Origin: an uncultured Alphaproteobacteria bacterium
Lineage (GTDB): Bacteria; Pseudomonadota; Alphaproteobacteria; Reyranellales; Reyranellaceae
Length of the DNA stretch: 9,068 nt
Assembly: GCA_903929895.1 (NCBI GenBank)
Contig: CAIYWM010000973.1
Span: forward strand, 1-9,068
Reading direction: 5' to 3'
A program made the translations under genes and the position numbers. Positions 1-7,655 of the stretch are shown in pieces (the stretch's first letter is position 1; each line of letters opens with the position of its first letter). The notes beneath the pieces were generated by a model that saw only the letters and a program-made list of their open reading frames with translations, did no database searches and was not told where the DNA came from.

Positions 1-636
1 CCCATTCGATCGAGGCCGAGGCGAGGTCGAGCGAGACGCCCGTATCGGACCATACGAACACCGAGTCGAAGCCGGCGCCGCCGGAAATGCCGAGGTCGGA
101 ACCGTCGACCACCAGGCTATCGTCGCCGTTGCCGCCTGCCAGCATGTCGGCGCCGTTGCCGCCGATCAGCGTGTCGACGCCATCGCCACCGGACAGCGTG
201 TCGTTGCCGTCGCCGCCGTCGAGGAAGTCGCCGAAGGCCGAACCGGTGAGCGTATCGTTGCCCTCCATTCCGTAGAGGTAGGCGCCGACGCTCTGGGCGC
301 CGGCGTCGAACGTGTCGTCGCCGGTGTTACCCCGGGCCCATTCGATCGACGCCGTTCCCATGTTCAGCGTCGTCGCCGCGCCGGTCTGTACGAACGCGGA
401 GTCGAAGCCGGCGCCACCGTCGATGCCGAGGTCGGAGCCGTCGACCCGTAGGGTATCGTCGCCATTGCCGCCCATCAGGGTGTCGTCGCCTGTGCCGCCG
501 ATCAATACGTCGTTGCCGTCGAGGCCGTCGATCTGGTCGTCGCCCGCACCGCCGTCGAGGATGTCGCCGACCAGCGTGCCGGTCAGGACATCGTCGCCAT
601 CCATGGTCGCGAACACGGTGTCGGCACGGACGTTGA
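1..636 (-). repeat. Tandem 336-bp (112-residue) RTX super-module, about two copies
   Basis: The plus strand at 1-13 (cccattcgatcga) recurs at 337. The segments around 125 and 461, and around 215 and 551, stay in the same 336-bp register, so the period is 112 codons with no indels. In protein terms each unit has a run of Gly/Asp-rich nonapeptides, then GGNGDD(S/T)L.VDGSDLGI.GGAGFDS.FV, then a short non-RTX segment ending in ASIEW. Similarity is strongest over about the first 140 bp of each copy. The gene continues past the left edge with the same pattern at its very end (ASIEW), so more copies may follow. The likely role is calcium-dependent folding after type I secretion. Confidence 0.8.
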
Positions 637-3600
637 GGTTCTGGATGCGGAGGTCTCCGGAGGCCGGCGTGTCCGCCAGATCGATGGCGGTCTCGGGCGT
701 GCCGTGTTCGGCTTGCAGGAAGTCCTCGAAGGCCTTGAGTTCGCCCAGCGTGTTCGCCGGGATATTCGCCGCGGCCGTGAAGTCGAGCGACTCGTCGATC
801 GCCGCCGACAGCTGCCCGTTGGTGAGCAGGAAGCGGAAATTGTCGCCGTTCGCCTTGATCGGAAAGCCGTCGCCGCCGTTGGCGGTGAAGTTCAGGATCA
901 CGACGTTGATAAGCGCCGGCGCACTGGCGAGCACCACGCCGTTCTCGACGATCCTGGCGATCAGATGGTCGTGTTCGTCGAACAGGGCCACGTTTTGCAC
1001 GCGCTGGCCGACGGGCAGATCGGGATCGAACGAGAAGCGCAGGCCGCCGATTTGCGGAAAGCCGCCCTGCTGCGAGCCCGCCGCGCCCAGCGTCGCGAGA
1101 TCGCCCATGTACTTGACGATGTTGAACAGGCCCTGCGGTGTCGCGTCGAACACCATCAGCCTGTTGTCGAAGCGCAGGGCGTTCTCGGCATCGAGCTGGG
1201 AGATGTTGCCCTGCGCGGTGCCCTCGTTGGCGAGCTTGTCGCCGTCCGCGCTGATTGTGCCGATCGACGCGCGAATGCCGCCGCCGTTCTTGATCGCGAC
1301 GATCGCGACGGTGTCGCCGATCGCCTGCCGCGCGGCGAAGATGTTGGCGTCGGCCGAGACGTCGCCCAGATTGGTCTCCTGGGTGCGACCGAACACGCGG
1401 TCGCCCTCGAGATAGACCTCGCTGAAGCCGAACTTGTTGCCGTCCTTGGCCACGACGACGTCGTTGATGGCGTCGGTGATAGCCTCGACCTTCGAGCCGG
1501 TCACGCTGCCGGCGACGATCTCCTGCGCCGTCTGGCTGCTTCCATAAACCGCCTGCAGGGTCGCCTCGTTGGCGCCGTAGGCCCCGTTGGTGGCGGGATC
1601 GAGTGACCCAAGATCGATGTGGCCCGCGTCGTCGAAGGTCACCTCGAGCCGGCCGAGGTAGGTGAACTCCGTGTCGGTGCTGACGATCAGCGTATTGTGG
1701 CCGTCGAGACCCGTCGCCACGATCGGGTAGGTTTCGACGAAGTCGGCGTCGTGGCCGTTGAAGGCGACCGGCGTGTCGGTGGCGTCGCCCTGACGCTCGT
1801 GTCCGCCGCCGGCAACCATGACGTCGATGCCGCTGACCATCGGCGCCAGCAGCTCGTTGCGTTCGATCGTGTCGAGCTGGTCGACCATGACGATCTTGTC
1901 GACTCCGGCCGCCGTCAGCGCGTCGACGGATGCCTGGATGTACGCCGCGACCTCCTGGAGATCCGATGTCGAGAGGTCGGCATCGTCCTTCGGCCGGGTG
2001 CCGTTCGGCGATGTCTTGATCAAGAGGTCGTAGGTCGTGGCGCCGACGACGCCTACCTTCTCGCCGTTGATGGTGACCACCGCATAGGGCGCGATCTTGC
2101 CCTTGATCGCCGAGGCCTCCTGGCCGGCGAAAAGATTGGCCGCGTTGCCGCCGATCGACGCATCGGCGAGCGGCCTCAGCGCGTTGTCGGCGCTGAAGTC
2201 GAGGTTGCCGGTGATGAAGGGGAACTGGGCGCCCTGCCAGGCGCCCGAGGCAGCGATCGCGCCCGACACGACCGGCGAGCCCAGGTCGAATTCATGGTTG
2301 CCGAGCGCCGAGACGTTGACCCCGAGCGCGTTCAGGATGGCGACGTCCGGCCGAGCCAGGGCCGTGCTGCCGATGCCGGGAACCGCGCTCAACGAGGGAT
2401 CGGCGCCGGCGACCAGCCAGGGGCCCGGTATCCAGGTATCGCCCTCCGCCACGACCAGCGTGTTGGGGGAAAGCTCCTTGAACTTGTCGACCATCGCGCC
2501 GAGGATCGGAGCCGTGCTCGTGGCGAGTGTTCCCGCCTCGCCGTAGAAGTGAAGGATCTGCAGGGTGAACGGCTGCGGAATCTCCAGGCTGGCGATCAGC
2601 GGGTCGTGGTCGCTCGTCTGGTCGCCGAACTCGGCGTTGATCCGCACCACGTCGAATTGAGCGCCGGGAAGCAGGCCGTTCGTGACCAGCGCGTGGTCGA
2701 GCGTCTGCGCATTGCCCTCGAACACATAGTCGTACCGCTCGTTCGCCGGCAGCGTGTCGACGAGGTCGTTGAGCACCGCGGTGCCGCCCGGCGTGTAGGT
2801 CGCGGTCGCATTGGTCGGGTTGGCGGGCACGGTGGCCGGCACGTCGTAACCGGTGATCGTGGCCTCGCCGCGCAGCACGGCCAGCGGCTGTTCGGTCGGG
2901 AAGTCGTTGAAGTCGCCGGTGACGAGGACCTTGGCGCCGGGATCGGTCGCCAGCAGGCTGTCGACGAAGGAATTCACCGCCTGCGCCTGGGCGGCACGCT
3001 GGACCTCGCCGGCGTTGAGCGGCGAGTCGTCGGAGCCGTACAGCGCACCGCTGCCGCCCTTCGAGGTGAAGTGATTGTTGACGATCGTGACATCCTGGCC
3101 GTTGAACTCAAAAGTCGCGATCAGCGGCGGCCGCGAGTCGAAGAATGGATTGTCAGCATTGGTCTGCTGGTCGGTGTTGCCGCCAGCGGCGGAGATCGGC
3201 GCGCCGTCGGCGGCGACGGTCCTGAGCGAACCATCGACGAGGTCGACTCGGTCGGTCCGGTAGATGAAGGCGTTGCGGATATTGCCGCCGCCCTGGCCGC
3301 CGTTCGTGTCGTCGCCGATGAACGGGTTGTCGATGAAGGCATAAACGACGCCGGCCGGTGCCGCGCCGTTGATGGCGTCGATCAAGGTCTGCAAAGTGAC
3401 GTCGGCGCCAGTCACGGTCGAGGTCGAGTTGCCCGGACCGTCGCTGTCCTGGACTTCCTGGAGGGCCACGATGTCGGGCGCCTTGAGATTGCCCAGAATT
3501 TCCTGGGCGATCGTGGCGAAGCGCGCCGGACCGTCGGTCGGGTCGAGGTTCTCGGCGTTGTAGGTCGCGACGGTGAGCCGGGTCGCGCTGCCCGCGAGGG

Positions 3601-6600
3601 TCGTGGTCTCCTTCGCCAGCGCGCTCGGCTGATCGACCACGTAGGTTTCGGTGGCGACGATCTCGTAGTTGCCGAAGTCGTAGCGCACGATCCCGGTGAC
3701 ATCGCCGAGTTGCGCGCCGTTGGAAACGCTGGGGGACGCTGCGTTGAAGATGCCGCTGTCGTCGTCTATTTGCAGACGCTCGGGATTGAAGTCGGCGCCG
3801 GCCATGTCGGTATTGCCGAAGTCGGGGGCGCCGGGCTCGATCGGCAGCGCGCCGCGGCCGTTGAGTTCCGCGCCATTGACGCCGTTGCCGCGGTCGGCAT
3901 CGTTGTCGACCACCACGAAAATCTCGCCGAAGTCGTTGGTCGGACCCACCACCACGGCTTCCTTGACGGTGACCAGCATGCCTTCGAGGCTCTCGTAGAA
4001 GGCCGAAGCGTCGATCAGACTGGAGGCCGGCGGCAGCAGACCGTCGGCCCCGCCGATCACGACGGTGCCGATCGCAGGGCCCGTGCCGATCGCGGTGACG
4101 ACGCCGCCGACCGCGGTGGTGGCCACGATCTCGGTCGTCGAGAAGCTGCCGGGCGCGGCGTTCGTCGCCGTGAATTCATCGACCACGCCCGTCACCTTGA
4201 CGAGCTGGCCGACGGTCACGGTCGGAGCGGCATTGGTGAACACGAAGATGCCGTCGGACGTCGCGGCATTGCCGTCGCCGTTGGGGTCCTGGATGAAGAA
4301 GCCGCGGCTGCCGTTGGTGTCGACGGCCGTCACGACGCCCACCGTGGTCACGGTCTGACCGTCAAGCGCCGAGAGGTGGCCAGTACCCTGGATGACTCCG
4401 ATCTGGGTCACCGAGGGATCGACGATGTCGTACGTCGTGACGCTGCCCGTGAGTTCGTTGGCGGTCATCACCATGGGACGGCCCGTCGGGCTGTCCTCGG
4501 CGGCGACGAACTTGATGACCTCGGGCCCGTAGTCTTCCGAAGTGGGCGGGATGTACTGGACGAACTTGGCGTCGGACGGCGTGGACACGTCCCACACCAT
4601 GACGCCGCCGATCCGCTCCAGGGCCACGAAGACGTAGGGCGTGCCGTTCACCGAGCCGACGGCTACTCCCTCGGGTTCCGGTCCCTTGTTGTCGGAGCGG
4701 CTGTCGAAGCCGCCGCCGTTCTCGCCGTTGAACACCGTGCCGGCGTTGGGGAGCGCGGCCAGGATCTGCTCGAAATCGCCGCCTGTTTCCTCGACCTTGA
4801 CGATCGAGCCGTCGGCGTTCTGCTGGAAGATGGAGAAGCCGCGACCGCCGAAGCCGTAGAGGTCGGACGAGGTCGACCACACGGTGTCTAGGTTGAGGCG
4901 GGCGTAGTCGACGGGGGCACCAGCCTGAACGGCGCTGGCTCGCGCCTCATTGAGCGAGGGATCGTTCAGCACGGAATCCTGCAGGATGCGGCTGTCGCCC
5001 TCGTTGGCGGTGATGAAGTAGGTGAGGCCGCCGACCTCGTAGGTGGCGATGGCATCGGGCTGCAGCAGGGACTTGATTAGGCTGTTGCTGACCGAGATCG
5101 AGGCGGTATTGCCCGCGCCGTCGCGGTCCGAGAAGTCGCCTTCGTTGCCGGCCAGGCTGAAATCGACGAAGCCCAGCGGCAGGAGCGAGATCGGCCGGTC
5201 GGCGGCGGCGTTGGTGAGGTCGATCACCGCGACGGCGTTGATCTCCTGGAGCGTCACATAGGCCCGCGTGCCGTCGGGCGAGACGGCGATGTATTCCGGC
5301 TCGATGTCCTGCGACACCGTCGCGTCCGGAACGGCGATGCCGCCGACCGTGGTGCCGTCCTGCGTCTTGATGCCAAGTGCGTCGAGGGCGGCCTCGTCGC
5401 CGTCGAGCGCGGAGAAGCCGATGGTGTTGCGGACAGCGGCGTCGGCCGGGTTCCCAGACACGTCGATGATGGTGATCGTTCCGGGTGCGTCCTCGACGAC
5501 GGGCGCGGGGCCGGAGCGGTCGACGAACCGCTCGGCCTCGTTGGCCACCAGCAGGAGGTTGCCGTCCGGACTGAAGGTCAGCTGGTCGGGCAGTACGCCG
5601 ACCGGGATCTTCTTGATGAGCGCGCCCGCCGCGTCGTAGAGGACGACAAGGCCAGCCTCGCCGCCGTCGACGTTCTGCACCGCGACGGCCACCAGGCCAT
5701 TGTGTACCGCGACGGAGTTGACGTTGCCGTAGCCCGTAAGCGTCAGGAGCGGGATTTCGCCGAACTTGGTCGGATGGGCGGGATCGGAGAGGTCGAGGAT
5801 GTCGATGCGGTCGGCCGCCGCGTTGGTCACGTAGGCCCGGTTGGTCGTGGGGTCGAAGGCGATGGCTTCCGAACCGCCGGCCCCGCTGCCCGACAGCCAC
5901 GAGCCCATGCGCGTCACCTGGAGCGCGTTTGTGGCGACCGGCGTCGCGACCGACCCCTGCAGCGATTCGGCCTGATCGAGGATCTCGATGCCGCCGAAGA
6001 TATTGCCCGGCGCGGCGAGTTCGAAGGCCTGGGTGGAGAACGGCGCGTCGGGCGCGGTGCCGTCGGCGGACTGGTCGCCGGTGCCGTCCTGCGTCAGCCA
6101 GTTGGCGGTGTTGTTGATCAGGGCGGCGTAGGAGGCGAAGTCGTCCTCGCCGGAGCGGCCGCCGTTGTAGGAGGCGACATCGGTGTCGGCGTCGACGATG
6201 CCAAACGAGATGGCGTCGATGCCGTCGGTCAGGCCGGTGCCGGCCAAGGTGCCGCCGTCGACGACGAAGGTGTTGCTGGCGAGGGCGGTAAGGAAGGCGC
6301 TGGGCGTGTCGGCGTCGGCGCCGATGTAGGCATAGACGATCTCGCCGCTCGACCCGATCCCCGAACCGCCGGCGGCGACGCCGATGTTGGTCGAGATCGG
6401 CACGCCGTCGGAGTCCGAAATATTGTCCAGGGTCACCACCGTGCCCGCCGTCACGCCGCCCGCTGGCGCGGTCCAGTTCCAGCTGCCCTCGCCGCTGTTG
6501 AAGGCCGCACCCGTCTATTCGCGATCGGAGAAGATGATCGTCGTGCCGGCCGGGATGGCTTCGAGGACGACGAACGCGATGCCGTCGTTGGCGTCGGCGT

Positions 6601-6640
6601 TGAAGCCGGTGAAAGCGATAGTGCCGGGTCCGATGGCCAT
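1..6640 (-). CDS. Giant RTX exoenzyme: choice-of-anchor I propeller + ExeM/NucH-type nuclease + 5'-nucleotidase-like module (3'-truncated by window; in-frame TAG at codon 42)
   Basis: At least 2212 codons in one frame; the C-terminus lies beyond the left edge. The start MAIGPGTIAF is chosen because AGGGGA sits 8 nt upstream and the domain begins immediately. There is no signal peptide, as expected for type I-secreted RTX proteins. Domains seen: a beta-rich N-terminal domain (about 1-200); a choice-of-anchor I beta-propeller (about 215-747, with EPEGVAVG, FGGRGFSIFQ and GPEVIKFVAAEDSPTG); an OB-fold (about 750-850, GVVTAVDTNGSRGFFIQDPN); an endonuclease/exonuclease/phosphatase domain (about 1025-1350, with NAEN 1028-1031, Glu1062 in LQEVQD, His1190 in NNHF, GDFND around Asp1243, SDHD around His1345); a 5'-nucleotidase-like module (about 1361-1985, GNHEFD around His1449, NGGGIR 1785-1790); and RTX nonapeptides such as GGAGDDQID and GGNGDDTLR from about 2013. 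Expected role, inferred: extracellular DNA cleavage followed by release of nucleosides and phosphate. The only stop is TAG at codon 42. Motifs spread along the gene share one reading frame, so there is no frameshift. Domain assignment is secure; activity and expression are not. Confidence 0.88.
6515..6517 (-). other. Premature amber codon (TAG) replacing an expected Trp
   Basis: The coding strand reads ...TTC TCC GAT CGC GAA TAG ACG GGT GCG GCC TTC AAC, that is FSDRE-stop-TGAAFN at codon 42 of the large exoenzyme. From memory, the corresponding strand in this N-terminal domain family usually reads like (T/S)D(N/R)EW.G.AFN, so one G-to-A change (TGG to TAG) explains it. No other stop occurs in the remaining 2170 codons. 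Possible explanations are a fresh nonsense mutation, a base-call error, or readthrough. In-frame GTG codons at residues 63, 68 and 69 could serve as starts, but I see no Shine-Dalgarno sequence before them. The stop itself is certain from the sequence; the Trp expectation is family knowledge. Confidence 0.9.
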
Positions 6641-6648
6641 GCTTGAAG

Positions 6649-6654
6649 TCCCCT
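6649..6654 (-). promoter_or_regulatory. Ribosome binding site of the RTX exoenzyme
   Basis: AGGGGA on the minus strand lies 8 nt before the ATG at 6640. It decides the start: the same frame stays open upstream to an ATG at 7177, but that extension has no recognisable domain and would run through the intergenic region. I found no convincing -35/-10 pair upstream of it. Confidence 0.65.
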
Positions 6655-6844
6655 GCTGTTGGGCCGAGAGGGCGTGCTGGACGATCCCGGCGCATGACAT
6701 CGACCGATCTGCGAGGATGGGCCGGATGTTCGATTTTCGATCACGGCGGACGCTAGGGGCGGCGTTTTGCAAGCTTGAGTCGTTCGCGAGACTCTTCAGG
6801 GACAATGAAGCGGGGCCAGTGTGGAAACCCCGTGGTCGGGCTAC

Positions 6845-6878
6845 GCGTCCATGAACGCAGCGAAGGCGTTCATGGCGC
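6845..6878. repeat. Inverted repeat able to form a strong hairpin
   Basis: CCATGAACGC (6849-6858) and its exact reverse complement GCGTTCATGG (6866-6875) flank a 7-nt loop. Outside it GCG and CGC can add three more pairs with one bulged T. No T-run follows on either strand, so it is not a standard intrinsic terminator. It could be a structured leader, a protein site or a small repeat element. Confidence 0.6.
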
Positions 6879-7090
6879 GACAGGACCGTCGCCGGCTTGA
6901 GGTCCCCTCGTTGCACTCGCGTGAGGACGCCATGAGGCTTGGACTGGCCCATCGTCTTCACGTCTGTTTGGCAGAGAGCGCTACGACGTTGGTCCGCAGC
7001 TTGCGAGGATGCCGTTGCAGGGTGAACGAACTCTCCCGGATGGTCGATCCGCCAGAAAATCACAGGGCGATTGCTTTCGATGGGGCTTTC

Positions 7091-7118
7091 AAACCGGAGG
7101 CCCCGACCTTGCCGGTTT
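7091..7118. repeat. Imperfect inverted repeat AAACCGG / CCGGTTT
   Basis: AAACCGG (7091-7097) pairs with CCGGTTT (7112-7118). AGG and CCT inside can extend the stem past a 2-nt bulge, leaving a 6-nt loop. It is followed on the plus strand by TTCG, a weak U tract. It lies just before the first MerR-type operator, so it might shield the regulator from upstream transcription. That is an inference, and chance formation is possible. Confidence 0.35.
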
Positions 7119-7131
7119 TCGCTGGCCTTCC

Positions 7132-7143
7132 GTTTACGTAAAC
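7132..7143. promoter_or_regulatory. Operator copy 1: palindrome GTTTACGTAAAC
   Basis: This is a perfect 12-bp palindrome, identical to the core of the larger palindrome 22 bp downstream. The shared sequence and spacing of about two helical turns suggest two dimers bound on the same face. The sequence resembles the TTTACGT-type sites described for LiuR-family MerR regulators, and the downstream regulator is the obvious candidate to bind it. Confidence 0.7.
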
Positions 7144-7148
7144 CCGTA

Positions 7149-7170
7149 TTGACGTTTACGTAAACGTCAA
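7149..7170. promoter_or_regulatory. Operator copy 2: 22-bp perfect palindrome upstream of the MerR gene
   Basis: The site reads TTGACG...CGTCAA around the core GTTTACGTAAAC (7154-7165) and is perfectly symmetric over 22 bp. Its centre lies about 27 bp before the regulator's ATG. It probably binds the adjacent MerR-family protein for autoregulation of the regulator-dehydrogenase operon. The palindrome is seen directly; the protein that binds it is inferred. Confidence 0.8.
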
Positions 7171-7180
7171 CTAACACTTT
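7149..7180 (+). promoter_or_regulatory. Possible promoter overlapping operator 2
   Basis: TTGACG (7149-7154) is a near-consensus -35 box and forms the left arm of the palindrome. The -10 is poorly defined: TAACAC (7172-7177) follows after 17 bp, or CACTTT (7175-7180) after 20 bp. The longer spacing would be typical of MerR-controlled promoters and would put the start of transcription at or next to the ATG. The -35 is reasonable; the -10 is weak. Confidence 0.4.
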
Positions 7181-7186
7181 TCTATC

Positions 7187-7630
7187 ATGTCAGTTGCCGC
7201 CATTCCCTCGGCCAAGACGCCGGCTCCGCGAGACGCGCAGCGCATCTACAGCATCGCCGAACTGTCGCGCGAGTTTGCAATCACGCCGCGTACGATCCGT
7301 TTCTACGAGGACGAGGGGCTGATCAAGCCGCGCCGCCACGGGACGACCCGTCTTTACACCGTGGGCGATCGCACCCGGCTGAGCTGGATCCTGCGCGGCA
7401 AGCGTCTCGGCTTCTCGCTCGCCGAGATCCGCGAACTGCTCGACCTCTACCAGGTCGACCGCACGGGCATGCAGCAGCTGCGCGAGCTGCTGCGGCGATG
7501 CCAGCTCCATATCGGCGATCTGGAGCGCAAGCGCGACGATCTCGACCAGCACATCGGCGAGTTCAGGGAAGTCGAAGCACAAGTGAGCGCCGAGCTGAGG
7601 CAGCGCGGCATCGACCCGGAAAGCGATTAG
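7187..7630 (+). CDS. MerR-family transcriptional regulator (LiuR-like)
   Basis: The product is a 147-residue regulator. The winged helix-turn-helix lies at about residues 20-88: YSIAELSREFAITPRTIRFYEDEGLI is the classic MerR recognition segment, with the wing around RRHGTTRLY and the second helix pair around LGFSLAEIRELLDLY. A charged, probably coiled-coil dimerisation helix follows at about 96-135. There is a single Cys (Cys105) and no cysteine cluster, so metal sensing as in MerR or CueR is unlikely. This fits the LiuR-type group that controls acyl-CoA and branched-chain amino acid catabolism. It precedes an acyl-CoA dehydrogenase by 25 bp and sits behind two palindromic operators, so autoregulation of the operon is likely. 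No other ATG, GTG or TTG lies in frame before the DNA-binding domain, and no Shine-Dalgarno precedes the ATG. The family call is secure; the specific regulon is not. Confidence 0.93.
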   Translation: MSVAAIPSAKTPAPRDAQRIYSIAELSREFAITPRTIRFYEDEGLIKPRRHGTTRLYTVGDRTRLSWILRGKRLGFSLAEIRELLDLYQVDRTGMQQLRELLRRCQLHIGDLERKRDDLDQHIGEFREVEAQVSAELRQRGIDPESD

Positions 7631-7644
7631 GAAAACTGAGACCG

Positions 7645-7650
7645 AGGAGG
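7645..7650 (+). promoter_or_regulatory. Strong ribosome binding site of the acyl-CoA dehydrogenase
   Basis: AGGAGG ends 5 nt before the ATG at 7656, in the short gap after the regulator's stop. It fixes the dehydrogenase start. It contrasts with the absent Shine-Dalgarno of the upstream regulator, which suggests the enzyme is made in excess over the regulator from a shared transcript. Confidence 0.85.
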
Positions 7651-7655
7651 AAGCC

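Larger units (their letters stand above)
6641..7131. other. Divergent intergenic region without a convincing gene
   Basis: About 490 bp separate the minus-strand exoenzyme from the plus-strand regulatory unit. Short open frames exist on both strands (for example plus 6821-7141, 106 codons), but none has a recognisable domain or a good ribosome binding site, and that one ends inside the operator. The region should hold the exoenzyme promoter, which I could not locate. It contains two inverted repeats, listed separately. Confidence 0.6.

Noticed and set aside
704..1606. Plus-strand open frame of 300 codons
   Set aside because: It is antisense to the 5'-nucleotidase C-terminal domain, low in complexity and without domain motifs.
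1619..4891. A 1090-codon open frame on the plus strand
   Set aside because: It lies wholly antisense to the exoenzyme, whose domains and catalytic motifs are clear. Its translation is rich in Arg, Val, Gly and Asp without any recognisable domain, which is typical of the mirror frame of GC-rich coding DNA.
5702..6646. Plus-strand open frame of 314 codons
   Set aside because: It is antisense to the propeller and N-terminal domain, Gly/Val/Arg-rich and without recognisable motifs.
4947..6695. Minus-strand open frame of 582 codons in another phase
   Set aside because: Its translation is extremely rich in Arg, His and Gly and overlaps the propeller-coding frame. It is an out-of-phase shadow.
6690..6712. 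Possible PhoB box (ATGTCAT-like half-site, minus strand) upstream of the exoenzyme
   Set aside because: Only one half-site matches. The positions 11 bp to either side do not resemble the second CTGTCAT repeat, so phosphate control cannot be claimed from sequence.
6821..7141. Plus-strand open frame of 106 codons in the intergenic region
   Set aside because: There is no domain, no clear ribosome binding site, and it terminates inside the palindromic operator. It is most likely chance.
6641..7177. N-terminal extension of the exoenzyme frame up to an ATG at 7177
   Set aside because: The added residues look like translated noncoding DNA and would cross the operators. The internal ATG at 6640 has a Shine-Dalgarno sequence and starts directly at the domain.
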